Below the pieces are notes generated by a model, which saw only the letters and a program-made list of their open reading frames with translations, was not told the origin of the DNA and did no database searches. A stretch of DNA of 64,000 nucleotides from Bryopsis sp. KO-2023. Taxonomy: Eukaryota > Chlorophyta > Ulvophyceae > Bryopsidales > Bryopsidaceae. The stretch spans positions 252,001 to 316,000 of the forward strand of contig BSYQ01000007.1 in NCBI GenBank assembly GCA_030272585.1. The letters run 5' to 3'. Positions 42,560 to 53,648 of the stretch are shown here, piece by piece; position 1 is the stretch's first letter; each line of letters starts with the position of its first letter. The translations under genes were made by a program, and so were the position numbers.

Positions 42560-45211
42560 TCAGTTTAACATTTTTTTTACATCGGGGAGGTTTTTCACCT
42601 CCTCCAATCTAGGACATTGCCTCACAGGGTGACCCTTCTTTCCACAAAGATAACAATTATATCCCCCTCCCCCCTGGGGGTTCTGTCTTCCCTGATTGGC
42701 TTGTCCTCTTCCACGGTTACCACCACCGCGTCCACGTCCACCACCACCACGTCCTCCTCCTCGTCCTTGTTGCTGTTGCTGCTGCTGTTGCACTCCTGCG
42801 GCAGCTTGTGGTGGTGCTTGGGCTGGTGGTGTAGGGTTCTGCTGCTGCTGACCCTGATTCTGGCCTTTCTTCTTTCTTCCACCACGCCAGACTCCTTTCT
42901 TTTTCGGATTGGTCTGCCCTCCTTGGCCTTGTGTTCCAACTCCAAGGGCTTCCAATCGTTCGGCGGATATGATGGCAGCCTCGACATCTCGAGGTACCGT
43001 TGCAGCGACCAGCTTCTGAACTTCACTCTTGAGTCCATCAACGAAGAGCAAATACTGGTGATCCTCTTCGAGGTCTGGAATTCTCAAGACCAAACGCTGA
43101 AACTCTTTTACAAACTGTTTCACGGTTCCAGTCTGCTTGAGTTTGTGGAGGTCACGCCACGCTTCATCTCGATCACTAGAGAATTCGAAAGCTGTAGCTA
43201 AGCCATCCATGAAGTCCATCCAGTCACGGAAGGGTGGTCTTTCACCTCGGTGAATTTTCAACTCTTGCATCGTTAACCAATCCGAGGCAGCCCCATAAAG
43301 GTTAGTGGCCATAATCGATTGCCACTGTGCTTCATGCACTCCGCAGGTTCTCAAGTACCGCGTCATGAGCACTTGCCATTTACGGGCTTTTGGTTCTCCA
43401 CTTCCGTTAAATGCGCGAGGCATTTGCAACTTGACGGTGCTAGGCAACCACTGTCCTTGCCTAGGAGGTCCTGGGCCTGCTGGTCCAGCGCCACCTCCAC
43501 CTCCACCTCCACCAGGAGGTCCACCGGGAGGTCCACCGCCTCCACCATCTCCACCGCCGCCACCACCTCCTCCGCCATCAGGCGCACCTGGAATGCGGGA
43601 AGGTGGGCGGTTTCGTCTGTCGCGGTAATCATCACCGCCATCATCATCTGGGTCGTCATCACCAGGGTCTCCAAAGTTACCACGCATGCGAGGAACTCGA
43701 CTGGGTCCACCAGTAGACTCATATGAACCAAGTGCAGCAAAGGGATTATTTTCTACCCTTGCTCCCAAAGCACTTAACCCAAGTCCCAATCTTCCAGTAC
43801 GTGTGGGGATCTGCATGGGTTCTTTTCCTTTCTCTTCTCTGACCTGTGCCTTAGCACGCTCAAGGTCAATTTGATATAACACTTCTGCTGAGGAGAGAAC
43901 TCTTGGGTTAGTTCGTGTGGGTCTACGTGATCCATCGGCAGAGTCGGGTTCTGAGATGCGTATACCAGGCTGAGCTCTTGTACTTGGAGGTATCAACTGA
44001 GGGAATGTGAAATCAGCGTCTGGTGCGCTGTCCACTGCAGTGCATGGTGGTGCTTCTGCAGCAACAATTTCACCCTCCTCGACCTGTACCGCTGGAGGAG
44101 CCGGTATTGTTGAGGTTCCTGCCCCAACCATTCCTACCGCAAAGCTCTGGTCTAGTGGCGGCCATGATGCAGCCAACTGCTTTACTGATTTCTTCGGCAG
44201 TGGCATCCCAAAAGCTGAGTCCTCAGGCTCAGGAGAAGTTGATTCTTCTCGCTCTGGTGATACTGCTCGAGCATCACTTCCACTTTGGGCACTCTGACTT
44301 CCGCCACTCACATCCTCCATGCTTCGTTCCAGGCCAGATAATCTTAAGGCAACCACATCAGCTGCATCTTGCTGCTGATCCCAGGTCTTGGATGCCTTTT
44401 TCTCCAAGGCAATCAAATCTTTTTGAATTGCTACTCTTGAGCTCTGCAAACGCTTCACCTCAGCTCCTTGTTTGTGCAAGGACTCCCGAAACAATTCTAG
44501 AGTCCGTTCGACTTTTTCGTTGGAATCCGCAACAGTTCCTAATAAGCCTTCAATTCTCCGCCCTTGAACAAGGGATAACTCGGAGAGTTGTTTTAACTGA
44601 AGTGCTGATGCTTCAGTTGCTTCTTTTAGGTCAGCAAAACGAGAGTCCGCTAGAATGTCTGCGGCATCCATTCTCCTCGTTATTGCGTCCACAGAAGCTT
44701 TGATCTCGGCTCTTTCTTTTCTATGGTCGATATCTTGGCGTAATAGCCTCTGCTCGTATCGACTATGTTGAGCCGCTACTGAATCCAGCTTCTCCTGTTG
44801 CGACACCACCGCATGCTGTGTGGCCTCAACCTGTCGCGCATGCTGGTGCTGTGTTTCCAGCGCCTGCCCGATCACCTCTGATGCGCCAGCCAGTTGGTTC
44901 GACACAGAGGCCTCAGTATGGGCTAGCCTCTGCCCCAGTGTCTGGTCAACTTGCTGCAGGTGACCCCTTAGCCCGTGGGCTAAATCGTCCACACGGTCAT
45001 GAACCGCATCCACATCCTCTCTTAAGGCTTCCGCATCAGCTCCCATGTCTATGTCGACAGCTGCTTGCTGGACATTGTGGATGTTCTGGACGTTTATTTG
45101 TTGATACACAACATTGGGTGCGTCAGGCAATTCCTCATCGAACTCAGGTTCAATCCCTGGCTCTTCAACTTGAGGCTCGCGCACTGCCAATGCGTGTTCA
45201 CGGTCAGCCAT
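42560..45211 (-). CDS. gag: B1 gag-like protein (883 aa)
   Basis: Unusually long gag. Residues 1-300 are mostly coiled coil (MADREHALAVREPQ...), then a Pro/Ser/Glu-rich part and a Gly-rich run coded by CCACCTCCA repeats. The capsid-like retrotrans_gag region follows (PRAFNGSGEPKARKWQ, LTMQELKIHRGERPPFRDWM, QFVKEFQRLVLRI), then a Gln- and RGG-rich segment and one CCHC knuckle (CYLCGKKGHPVRQC). The ATG at 45211 is the A3 insertion point. Confidence 0.93.
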   Translation of the reverse strand: MADREHALAVREPQVEEPGIEPEFDEELPDAPNVVYQQINVQNIHNVQQAAVDIDMGADAEALREDVDAVHDRVDDLAHGLRGHLQQVDQTLGQRLAHTEASVSNQLAGASEVIGQALETQHQHARQVEATQHAVVSQQEKLDSVAAQHSRYEQRLLRQDIDHRKERAEIKASVDAITRRMDAADILADSRFADLKEATEASALQLKQLSELSLVQGRRIEGLLGTVADSNEKVERTLELFRESLHKQGAEVKRLQSSRVAIQKDLIALEKKASKTWDQQQDAADVVALRLSGLERSMEDVSGGSQSAQSGSDARAVSPEREESTSPEPEDSAFGMPLPKKSVKQLAASWPPLDQSFAVGMVGAGTSTIPAPPAVQVEEGEIVAAEAPPCTAVDSAPDADFTFPQLIPPSTRAQPGIRISEPDSADGSRRPTRTNPRVLSSAEVLYQIDLERAKAQVREEKGKEPMQIPTRTGRLGLGLSALGARVENNPFAALGSYESTGGPSRVPRMRGNFGDPGDDDPDDDGGDDYRDRRNRPPSRIPGAPDGGGGGGGGGDGGGGGPPGGPPGGGGGGGGAGPAGPGPPRQGQWLPSTVKLQMPRAFNGSGEPKARKWQVLMTRYLRTCGVHEAQWQSIMATNLYGAASDWLTMQELKIHRGERPPFRDWMDFMDGLATAFEFSSDRDEAWRDLHKLKQTGTVKQFVKEFQRLVLRIPDLEEDHQYLLFVDGLKSEVQKLVAATVPRDVEAAIISAERLEALGVGTQGQGGQTNPKKKGVWRGGRKKKGQNQGQQQQNPTPPAQAPPQAAAGVQQQQQQQQGRGGGRGGGGRGRGGGNRGRGQANQGRQNPQGGGGYNCYLCGKKGHPVRQCPRLEEVKNLPDVKKMLN

Positions 45212-45213
45212 GG

Positions 45214-45784
45214 TGAAACGGCTGACTTAGTAGGCGAAGATCTAGGCGGAAAACAGAGGTTACAGTCTGAGAGTTCCAGGTAGTCGCGGACTGACTGGAA
45301 TGGGGTAGTTACGTGATGCTCAATGAGAGGCTGAAACGTAGTGAAAAGAGTTCGAACCAGGTTCAGTATATTCAGTGTCAGGTCTCAGATGGCTGAGAGT
45401 TTGGGTAGAGAGTCGGGAGTCAGACTGGAAGGAGCTTCAGTCTGGGTCCTTAGTCTAGAGGTTATCAAGGGTTATAAAGGGTTAGTCGGAGCTCTGGCTA
45501 GAAGGGCTGAGCTGAGAAATGATAGAGACGTTTTGAGGAGAGCTAGATGATAGCTAGTATTTGTAAGGTTAGGAGATGGGCTGGGAGTTTTCTAGAAGCT
45601 CTGGGCTGAGAGTATAAAAGGCTGGGGATCGTTGTAAAGAACAAGCTTGTTGAAATAAGATTCAGTTGTATACTCTCGTGTCTCAGACCTTTCTTACAGA
45701 ACTTCTGGTCGTCTCCCAACGTGTGTGAAGAACGGGTTAAGTGGCGGCTGGAAGTATTCAGCCTCAGGAAACAAATCCGTTTCA
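45214..45784 (+). repeat. A3 5' LTR (571 bp)
   Basis: TGAAACGG...CCGTTTCA. One base longer than the A2 5' LTR and marked by three variants shared with the A3 3' LTR. Confidence 0.95.
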
Positions 45785-45785
45785 C

Positions 45786-45800
45786 TGGTTTCGGAGCGAG
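45786..45800 (+). other. A3 primer-binding site
   Basis: TGGTTTCGGAGCGAG after one spacer base, as in A1 and A2. Confidence 0.85.
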
Positions 45801-45805
45801 TTTCT

Positions 45806-46036
45806 ATGCCTATAATCAGAGAAGAAGAATACTGGTTTGGCGAAGAAGGAGATCCTAGGTTACTGCTTGTAGACCTCTGGCTGGAAGAGAACCCGTTGGA
45901 AGTTCTGCACATAGGCGAAGACAATAGTGATACTGAAAGCACAGGATCAAGCGAATCGAGAACTGAGACAGAGGCGACAGTTGATCTTCCGCTTACCCCT
46001 GAAACCCCAACTCAGGAGGAACCCCAACATCAGTGA
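45806..46036 (+). CDS. A3 pre-gag ORF1
   Basis: MPIIREEEYWFGEEG..., the acidic small protein described for A1. The leader before its ATG is a few bases longer than in A2. Confidence 0.55.
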   Translation: MPIIREEEYWFGEEGDPRLLLVDLWLEENPLEVLHIGEDNSDTESTGSSESRTETEATVDLPLTPETPTQEEPQHQ

Positions 46037-46047
46037 GTTCGTTGTCT

Positions 46048-46347
46048 ATGGACCCTTGGCTGGCTCACCTTCTCGATCTTTATTACAGAGTAGAGTGGCA
46101 GTATCCCGACGAGGAGCTGGGATTACCGATTGTGCGGAGGGAAGCTAGGAGGAACGAGGTCCAGTTGAACTACGAAGAACTCGACCTACTCTGCTTCCTG
46201 AAAGAGCTGGAAGAACAGGCTGACAAGGAGAATCAGCCAACCCCAACTACCGAGTCACCTCTCGACTTTCCCACTACATCAAGGTTTTACCGCTACGACG
46301 AGGAGGAACGGAACTCCTTGGCCCTGACATCGCTTTTTCACCAATGA
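46048..46347 (+). CDS. A3 pre-gag ORF2
   Basis: MDPWLAHLLDLYYRVEW..., about 99 residues; the stop overlaps the ORF3 ATG. Confidence 0.6.
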   Translation: MDPWLAHLLDLYYRVEWQYPDEELGLPIVRREARRNEVQLNYEELDLLCFLKELEEQADKENQPTPTTESPLDFPTTSRFYRYDEEERNSLALTSLFHQ

Positions 46348-46703
46348 AAGAGGAGAGGATCCACGAACTAAACGACACCTACCAAGTAAAGTGGACGCTC
46401 GCGCAGCCAGGAGTACATAACGTACGGGGGCACGAGCAAGAGCCGGTCGTAAACTCAGAGGGTCTGGAAATCCCAACTATCAGACCTCTGGGTTTGTTTG
46501 GCGACAAGTTTCTGCAGCTGACCCAAGAGGAGCGGCAGATTGTCAGGACGTGCACCGGAGATCCAGAGAGGAAGAGGGTTCCAGACACCCTCGTAAATCA
46601 GGAAGGAGAGTCAGTGGAGCTCCTTGATCGGAAAAGGCAGTCGAAGAAAGTTAGGGTATCCGAATTTACCTATCCGCGGAATACCCTAACCGAGGATTTT
46701 TGA
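46344..46703 (+). CDS. A3 pre-gag ORF3
   Basis: MKEERIHELNDTYQVKWTLA..., 119 residues, same as in A1 and A2. Confidence 0.65.
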   Translation: MKEERIHELNDTYQVKWTLAQPGVHNVRGHEQEPVVNSEGLEIPTIRPLGLFGDKFLQLTQEERQIVRTCTGDPERKRVPDTLVNQEGESVELLDRKRQSKKVRVSEFTYPRNTLTEDF

Positions 46704-46710
46704 GGCTGAG

Positions 46711-48249
46711 ATGGAGCAACAGGTGGCTGAGTTGAGGGCGGCGTATGAGGAGGTAATGGGAAGGTTGAACCGAGTGCAAGGCGTGGTCGAAGAAGTACCG
46801 GGAATGCTGAGCACGGCGGTCAATGAGGTTGTGGGAAGCTCCATTTTGGAGCAACTAACCGACAAAGTGGGAACAGCAATCGGGGCGGCAACTGCAGCAC
46901 AGGCTGGAACGGCGGCTGGAAGTGGTGGTCGAGGTAATGACCTGAGAAGCAAGCCAGCCCGACCTGATCTGTGGGGAGGCAGGCAGAATGACCCTCCTAT
47001 CCAGGACTGGTTGTTCAGCCTCCGAGTGCATTTTGACGCCACCCACGTCGAAGATGGAGTCTCGAAACTCCGCCTGGCAGGATCTCTACTGAGAGGGCCA
47101 GCCGCGACATGGTGGAGGACAAGAGTGGAGGAGTCGGAGACTGATGGAGGCCGACCTTTGCCGACGTATGAGGATTTCTGATACACGATACGGGACGTTG
47201 GTGGACCGGCCCGCCCCCTTTGCGGGTTGTGCCGCTTTATCCCGTATCATCTCGTCCCCCCCCGGGCCAGTGGTCGCCCTCGACCACCTTCTCCTCGTGC
47301 CCGTTACTCCATTCTCCTTGACCCTCTCTGCGATTACCGGGTTACCGTTCTCTCGCGGGTCTATTCGGGGGTTCTCCAGGATCTTTCTTGTGATCCTCTG
47401 ATCCTTTGGTCTTATCCCTTTGATCCGTCTAGTCTCTTGAGCTTATGGTCTTTTGCCTTGCTCTGCGGCGGCGATCACTGTGATGATCTCAGCCCCCTCC
47501 CCTCCTTCGCAGTGATCCTCATGCTCTTTCACCTCTCGTTACTACCACTCTCGGGTCAGAGGCGCCAACTCACTCTCAACTTCCATGGCCTCGCTAGGAC
47601 TCGAACTCGTGACCTTCGGATCGCAAGTTCGGCTCCGAAACCAAATGATACACGATACGGGACGTTGGTGGACCGGCCCGCCCCCTTTGCGGGTTGTGCC
47701 GCTTTATCCCGTATCAATTTCTGTGAGGAGCTGAAAAACCAGTTCGGAGAACCACATTTTTTGCGCCGCACACGGACAGAATGGGCGAATTTACGCCAAG
47801 GCGGAATGTCTGTGCGGGAATACACGCATCGCTTTAGGCAGCTGATGTTGTATATTTCCGACGCATCGGAGGGCGAAAAAATACACAGGTTCGTCGATGG
47901 TTTGCGAGGGAGGGTTGGAATCGAGACCGACCTCCAAAACCCCAAGACCTTGGATGAAGCTATTCGAGTGGCGGAAAGGTGGGGAGGAGCTCAATCTGGG
48001 AGTTCGATCTTGAATCGAGATCGCGGCGGCGGCGGCGGCAGCGGCGGCGGCGGAAATCGCAGATCGGATCACATGGAATTGGACTACGTCGGAAGAAGGC
48101 GACAACAGAGACAGCAGAAACAGCGAGGTGATAAAGAGAGAGAAAGAAATAAGCCAGTCTGGAAGAAAGAAAAAGCAGACGGAGAGGTGAAGTGTTACAA
48201 GTGTGGGCGTCGAGGGCATTACGCTCGAGACTGCCCCTCGCGAAAATGA
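46711..48249 (+). CDS. gag: A3 gag region, interrupted by a TRIM
   Basis: Gag as in A1, with the CCHC knuckle at its end and the ATGA overlap with pol. The 538-bp TRIM at 47179-47716 lies inside the capsid-coding part, so this gag is broken. Confidence 0.9.
47179..47716 (-). mobile_element. TRIM: 538-bp miniature LTR element with 71-bp LTRs
   Basis: Two identical 71-bp direct repeats (47179-47249 and 47646-47716) begin TGATAC and end GTATCA. They are flanked by the 5-bp duplication ATTTC (47174-47178 and 47717-47721). On the minus strand the LTR is followed after two bases by a primer site TGGTTTCGGAGC (47632-47643), and the other LTR is preceded by a G-rich polypurine tract. There are no coding parts. 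The interior next to the primer site holds a B-box-like GAGTTCGAGTCC (minus strand). It fits a terminal-repeat retrotransposon in miniature, mobilised in trans. Looks whole and very young. Confidence 0.93.
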
Positions 48250-51200
48250 GTATGTTAGGTAAACTCGCAGGGTGTGAAGTTAAGGGGAAGCCTGCGAGTT
48301 CGAGGAATTCTAGGAATTCGAGGGATTTTTCGTTGGAAGAAACGTCCAAGGAACCGACTAGACCTGATAACCAAGATAACCTAGAAGTCCATTCATTTGA
48401 TGGGACAGATTTAGACATGACTAAGTTCGGATTTCTAGCAGTGGCTGAAACTGATAACCGAACTAGACAACTGATTACTGTGAAAGGGGAAATCTCAGGT
48501 TTTGCAGCTGAGATATTAATAGACTGTGGAGCAACTGATTGCTTTTTGGCTCGGAAATTTTGCGAGAAAAATAAGCTGGAATTAGAAGAACAAGAAGAAA
48601 AAGTTAGCCTGGCTGGGGGAAGTACCTTAGAATCTAAAGGGAAGATCAGGGCTACTCTCAGATTTGGAGATTTTGCTAGTAGGGAGATTTTTCATGAAAT
48701 GTCTCTTGCTAAGTATGATGCTATATTGGGAAAAACTTGGCTGGCTAAGCATAATCCCCGGGTTGATTTTCGAACGAATGAGGTAGTGGTTTCAGACGGG
48801 CTGAAAGAACATTTGATTCCTCCGGCAAACCCCGGAGAGGAGGAAGAGGAACAGTATGTGCTGATGGTGTTTGAAACATGTTTGAACAGAACTGACTCTG
48901 AACAAAATGTTTCCAGACAAGCTGAACTTGCAGCAGAAATCAGACAGGAATTTCCTAACACTTTTGTGGAAGAATTACCCAGTGAGATACCCCCTTCCAG
49001 AGGTATCGAACACACGATCCAGTTGGAACCAGGCACGGTTCCACAAAGTAAAGCACCTTATCAACTAGGCATCAAGGAAATGGCAGAACTGAAAACTCAG
49101 ATTGCAGCCATGTCGGAAAAAGGGTTTATTCGACCGAGTAGATCACCTTGGGGAGCACCGGTAATTTTTGTACCGAAGAAGAACGGGAAACTACGCATGT
49201 GTGTAGATTATCGGGCATTGAATAAGGTGACGGTGAAAAACGCTTATCCGATTCCGAGGATAGATGAACTGATAGATCAGCTTCATGGCGCAAAATACTT
49301 CTCGAAAATAGATTTGTGTTCGGGATACTATCAAGTCAGGATGGCGAAAAAGGATTGGGCGAAAACTGCTTTTCGAACTAGATATGGATCTTACGAATAC
49401 ACAGTTATGCCAATGGGTTTGACAAATGCACCAGCAACTTTTATGAATGTGATGAACGATGTTTTTCGACCACATCTGGATAAGTTTGTTATAGTTTATC
49501 TCGATGATATCTTAGTTTACAGTCGGAACTGGGAAGAGCACAAGGAACATCTTAGACAAGTGTTTCAGCTACTCGAAAAACACAAACTTTACGTTTCACC
49601 GGACAAATGTGATTTGGGGATGACAGAAGTCGAATTTTTGGGACACATAGTCGGAAGAGAGGGACTCTCCGTGGTACCTAAGAAAGTTTTAGCCATTAAG
49701 GAGTGGGCACAACCTCAGACAGTTCGGGATATTAGGTCGTTTTTGGGTTTAGCGAATTATTATCGGAAATTTATTAAGGGATACTCTGGGATTGCAACGC
49801 CGTTACATGAACTAACAAGGAAGGAAGTTAAATGGCAGTGGACTGAAAGTCAGGAGAAAGCGTTTCAGACGCTAAAGAAGAGCATGCAGGAGGCACCTGT
49901 GTTAATAATTCCAGATCCGGAGTTGAGTTTTGAAGTAACTACAGACGCATCGGATTTTGCTATTGGAGGAGTTTTGACGCAAGATCAAGGTCAGGGGCAA
50001 CAACCAGCCGCGTTTGAAAGTCGGAAATTAAATTCAGCTGAAAGGAATTATCCGACACACGAAAAAGAACTGTATGCGATAGTCTATTGTTTGAAAACTT
50101 GGCGACATTATTTGGGGGCGAGGAAATTTGTGGTTCACACGGACCACGCTCCGCTGAAATATATTCAGACGCAGCCTAAACTATCCAGTAGACAGGCTAG
50201 GTGGATGGAAACTTTACAGGAATTTGATTTTGAGATTAAATACAAACCTGGAAAAGAAAATACAGTTGCAGATGCATTGAGTCGAAGGTCGGAAATGGAA
50301 TTAAACGCTGTGGCAAAAGTCCGAGCAGGCGTAGTATTTCAGGATCAGGTTAGACTTGCGTATCAAGGGGATGAACATTGCAGAGAAGTTATAGCTAAAT
50401 GGGAAGCTGGTGAAAAAGATCCGCGTTATAGGTGGGATGGCACAAAATTGTGGTATAGTCTGAAAGACAAATGGTTTTGGTATATTCCAAAGGACAAAGA
50501 AATTAGACAAACAGTGTTGGCTGAATGTCACGATCAGGCTGGACATTTTGGGCGACACAAAACTGTCGCAAATGTTCGAAAAAGATATTATTGGCCTAGA
50601 TGCACTGAGGATGTCGAACGATATGTTAGGACTTGTGTTGGTTGTCAGAAAAACAAGTCTAGCACTCAAAAACCATTGGGGTTATATCAGCCAATTCCAG
50701 TTCCAGACGAACGCTGGAAAGAAGTTTGTTTAGGTTTTGTGGGACCTTTACCTATGACACAAAAGGGTCATGATTATTTAGTGGTTATGGTCGACCGTTT
50801 TAGTCGAATGATCCACTTGGTAGCCACCACTACTGCAGTTACAGCTAGTGGGGTAGCTGAAATTTTCTTTGATACAATTTTCAGACATCATGGGTTGCCA
50901 GAGGCTATTATTTCTGATCGAGATACTCGTTTTACAGGCCAGTTTTGGCGAAAACTGTGGGAATTAGCGGGAACTCGTTTAGCCATGTCATCGGGATATC
51001 ACCCTGAAACTGATGGAATGACTGAAAGGGCAAATCGAGTAGTCGGAGACATGTTGCGAATTTATATTTCGACCATAGGGGGTGATTGGGACACTAAATT
51101 AGTGGCGGCTGAGTTTGCTTATAACTCATCCGTTCACTCATCAACAGGTTTTACACCTTTTTATTTGGTTTATGGGCAACATCCCAGATCCCCTCAGGAT

Positions 51201-51791
51201 TTGTTAGACTCAGGTCCAGTTTCAGATGAATGGTGGACATTTTGGGCTAAAAGTTTACAGCTGGCTCGGAAAGCGATTTTGAAAAGCCAACAGCGACAGA
51301 GGGCTGTCGCAAACCGAGGGCGGAGGGATGCAAGTTTTGCATTAAATCAGTATGTCTTTTTATCGACAGCTGATTTACCTTTACCGCCAATGATGGGCCG
51401 GAAGTTGGTATCTAAGTTTTGTGGACCTTTTAGAATTATTGATATTGTGACATCAGTAACTTACAGGTTGGAACTTCCTAATCACTGGAAAATACATGAT
51501 GTTTTTCATGTTTCCAAGCTAAAAGCATTTGAAGATGGATCAGAAGAGTTTCCAGCCAGGGCTATTTCTCCACCTCCAGATCCAGTGGTGTTGGAAGGAG
51601 TCGAGGAATATATCGTCGAAAAGATCAAGACACATCGAACCAAACGGCGGAAAAAGAAGAATGTGACAGAGTACTTGGTTTCCTGGGAAGGATACGGATC
51701 GGAAGAGGACCAGTGGCTCCCGTCACATCACTTGGGTAATGCGCAGCAAGTGCTGCAGGAGTATTTACGTCAAAAATCTTCCATGGACTAG
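48246..51791 (+). CDS. pol: A3 pol polyprotein
   Basis: Same domain order as A1 and A2 pol, with a few residue differences (for example [12 protein letters not shown] where A1 and A2 have [12 protein letters not shown]). Protease, RT (YLDD), RNase H, integrase and chromodomain are present in one open frame. Confidence 0.97.
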   Translation: MSMLGKLAGCEVKGKPASSRNSRNSRDFSLEETSKEPTRPDNQDNLEVHSFDGTDLDMTKFGFLAVAETDNRTRQLITVKGEISGFAAEILIDCGATDCFLARKFCEKNKLELEEQEEKVSLAGGSTLESKGKIRATLRFGDFASREIFHEMSLAKYDAILGKTWLAKHNPRVDFRTNEVVVSDGLKEHLIPPANPGEEEEEQYVLMVFETCLNRTDSEQNVSRQAELAAEIRQEFPNTFVEELPSEIPPSRGIEHTIQLEPGTVPQSKAPYQLGIKEMAELKTQIAAMSEKGFIRPSRSPWGAPVIFVPKKNGKLRMCVDYRALNKVTVKNAYPIPRIDELIDQLHGAKYFSKIDLCSGYYQVRMAKKDWAKTAFRTRYGSYEYTVMPMGLTNAPATFMNVMNDVFRPHLDKFVIVYLDDILVYSRNWEEHKEHLRQVFQLLEKHKLYVSPDKCDLGMTEVEFLGHIVGREGLSVVPKKVLAIKEWAQPQTVRDIRSFLGLANYYRKFIKGYSGIATPLHELTRKEVKWQWTESQEKAFQTLKKSMQEAPVLIIPDPELSFEVTTDASDFAIGGVLTQDQGQGQQPAAFESRKLNSAERNYPTHEKELYAIVYCLKTWRHYLGARKFVVHTDHAPLKYIQTQPKLSSRQARWMETLQEFDFEIKYKPGKENTVADALSRRSEMELNAVAKVRAGVVFQDQVRLAYQGDEHCREVIAKWEAGEKDPRYRWDGTKLWYSLKDKWFWYIPKDKEIRQTVLAECHDQAGHFGRHKTVANVRKRYYWPRCTEDVERYVRTCVGCQKNKSSTQKPLGLYQPIPVPDERWKEVCLGFVGPLPMTQKGHDYLVVMVDRFSRMIHLVATTTAVTASGVAEIFFDTIFRHHGLPEAIISDRDTRFTGQFWRKLWELAGTRLAMSSGYHPETDGMTERANRVVGDMLRIYISTIGGDWDTKLVAAEFAYNSSVHSSTGFTPFYLVYGQHPRSPQDLLDSGPVSDEWWTFWAKSLQLARKAILKSQQRQRAVANRGRRDASFALNQYVFLSTADLPLPPMMGRKLVSKFCGPFRIIDIVTSVTYRLELPNHWKIHDVFHVSKLKAFEDGSEEFPARAISPPPDPVVLEGVEEYIVEKIKTHRTKRRKKKNVTEYLVSWEGYGSEEDQWLPSHHLGNAQQVLQEYLRQKSSMD

Positions 51792-51885
51792 CTCCTGTTT
51801 TCCTGAGTTCGGGTTGAGTGTGTGCGAGTGCGAGTGTGTGCGAGAGACAGTTTGGAGTTCGAAAAAGAAAAAGAAAGCAGACAAC

Positions 51886-52905
51886 ATGGTTGAGTTTGGT
51901 GGAGGAGTCAAAGCACTGTTGGAGGAGATTAAAAAGAATGCTGGAGCGATCGAGGGAGTGTCGGAAAGGATCAACAAAATGCTGGAGGAGTACCTGAAGG
52001 AAGGAACCAGACTGGAAAGAATCCAAGAAAGAGATGAGCAGGAGGCCCTGGAAAAAATGGCAAAGCTGGAGGAGGAAAAAGAACAACTCAAGCAAAAGAT
52101 CGGCGAGCTGGAAGAAGAAGGGGGATTTCAGGCGGAAAGAGATAGCTGGGAGGCTGAACGCACTCGGTTGCTCGACGACCGGGCGAAATATTTGGCGGAA
52201 AATGAGGACCTCAGCGTAAAATTGGCGATGGCGGAAACTTCAGCGGACGCGGCGAAAAGAGAGGCGGAAAAGCTGCTGATGGAGGGGGCAGATGAGGAAA
52301 TGCGCCACAAGCTCGACGGGGTCGAAGACAAGCTGCGGGAAGAGCAAATGCGGAACCAACAGCTCAAGGGCCAGGTAGACTTGTTGAAGAGTATGGTGGA
52401 GTCCATGTCGGGAAAACCAAGCGGAGAAGTGAAGCACGAAGAGGGGGAAAAACACACTTGCGTGTTTTGTCGCACCCCAAGCAGCAACTGTCAGCCGACC
52501 GGAGAAGACTGCCAACGGCACTGGGTGTGCTCGAATATCGGGTGTCGGGATCGGGTGTGGCTGAGTATCAGTCTGGAAGTCGATGAGGAAAAACGAGACT
52601 GGCGGAGAATGTGGGTACCAGCTGAAACAGGGCCACCAATGGTGCTACACTCGGAAACCTGCAAACTCTGCGCCTTGGGTTTCAAGTTGGGGTCGGATTA
52701 TACTCGGGGAGTGTATTTAAAGGCCAAGCGGACCGTGGGCCCCCTGAGAAAATTCGAGGCAGCCGAAGACGATGCAGAACCAACGGACTACGATGGGGAT
52801 TGGGTCGTCAATGAGCCAGGCGGAGACAGTGGACCAGAAGGAAAGAAAAGGAAACCTCCTGGAAGTTCAGGGGGATCCAGAAATGTGAAACTCAGAAAAG
52901 CCTGA
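51886..52905 (+). CDS. A3 post-pol ORF: coiled coil plus Cys/His cluster
   Basis: About 339 residues, the complete form of this family A gene. A coiled coil (about 1-215) is followed by the Cys/His cluster (CVFC ... C..HWVCSN ... CKLC, about 230-310), an acidic linker and a basic, possibly nuclear-targeting, tail (KKRKPPGSSGGSRNVKLRKA). It follows pol by about 95 nt and is followed by roughly 500 bp of non-coding 3' region. Confidence 0.8.
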   Translation: MVEFGGGVKALLEEIKKNAGAIEGVSERINKMLEEYLKEGTRLERIQERDEQEALEKMAKLEEEKEQLKQKIGELEEEGGFQAERDSWEAERTRLLDDRAKYLAENEDLSVKLAMAETSADAAKREAEKLLMEGADEEMRHKLDGVEDKLREEQMRNQQLKGQVDLLKSMVESMSGKPSGEVKHEEGEKHTCVFCRTPSSNCQPTGEDCQRHWVCSNIGCRDRVWLSISLEVDEEKRDWRRMWVPAETGPPMVLHSETCKLCALGFKLGSDYTRGVYLKAKRTVGPLRKFEAAEDDAEPTDYDGDWVVNEPGGDSGPEGKKRKPPGSSGGSRNVKLRKA

Positions 52906-53421
52906 GTTGAATATAAAAAAAAAAATAAAAAAAAATATAGGATCAAGAGTGAAATATGATTTTCTGTTGGTAATTGGGTGTTTGAATTTTATTTTGTTTT
53001 TGGAAGAAAAAGGAAAAGAACAGTGAATGGATCAAGTGAGGGTAGAGGGAATTTCTGGAAAACAATTAACATACTGAGTGTGTAAAAACACTTGTGAGAA
53101 TTACAGTTTGACTAGAGCTGAGACTGTGTGATTTCCAGTGTGGGCTGTGAAGTCTATTGAACAGGGTTGGGTTTATGTGTGAACGGGCTGGGATGGGATG
53201 TCACAGCGGCAGAAGTAACCATAAGCAGAAACCAACATTCAGCTCAAGTCGCAATCGGGAAGTTGTTACGGAAAACGTCGGAGAATATTGCTTACAGCTA
53301 TATCAGAGGTATTCTCAGAATAAGCGAGTTAAGTCACTTGGCAGTTCTGGTGAGTCGTGCAATACGAACTTAGTGTACAGAACATCGCTGGGTCAGCGAT
53401 CTCTCTCTAAGGGGGGAGGAG
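52906..53421 (+). other. A3 3' non-coding region with polypurine tract
   Basis: Short frames here (for example 53,157-53,438) recur in A1 but have no known motif and run into the tract, so they are probably not genes. The polypurine tract AAGGGGGGAGGAG (53409-53421) directly precedes the 3' LTR. Confidence 0.6.
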
Positions 53422-53648
53422 TGAAACGGCTGACTTAGTAGGCGAAGATCTAGGCGGAAAACAGAGGTTACAGTCTGAGAGTTCCAGGTAGTCGCGGACT
53501 GACTGGAATGGGGTAGTTACGTGATGCTCAATGAGAGGCTGAAACGTAGTGAAAAGAGTTCGAACCAGGTTCAGTATATTCAGTGTCAGGTCTCAGATGG
53601 CTGAGAGTTTGGGTAGAGAGTCGGGAGTCAGACTGGAAGGAGCTTCAG
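53422..53648 (+). repeat. A3 3' LTR, first part
   Basis: The first 227 bases of the LTR, ending in TTCAG (53644-53648), where B2 entered. The LTR resumes at 63740. Confidence 0.95.

Larger units (their letters stand above)
35717..45213 (-). mobile_element. Ty3/Gypsy chromovirus B1 (3' part; rest outside the window)
   Basis: A family B element on the minus strand, inserted in A2 (left flank CAGGC, 35712-35716). From left to right: its 3' LTR 35717-36136, post-pol ORF, pol and gag to its start codon. A3 is inserted at the gag ATG (CATGG, 45209-45213). The leader and 5' LTR should follow A3 to the right of the window. Interrupted once; its genes look open. Slightly older than B2, because its LTR differs from those of B2 at several bases. 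Confidence 0.93.

Noticed and set aside
42617-44703. Plus-strand Ser/Pro-rich ORFs opposite family B gag
   Set aside because: Shadow frames of the Gly-, Gln- and Glu-rich gag coding sequence; same in B2.
45214-45784. LTR at 45,214 as the missing 3' LTR of A2
   Set aside because: It shares three diagnostic variants with the A3 3' LTR and is followed by the primer site and genes of A3.
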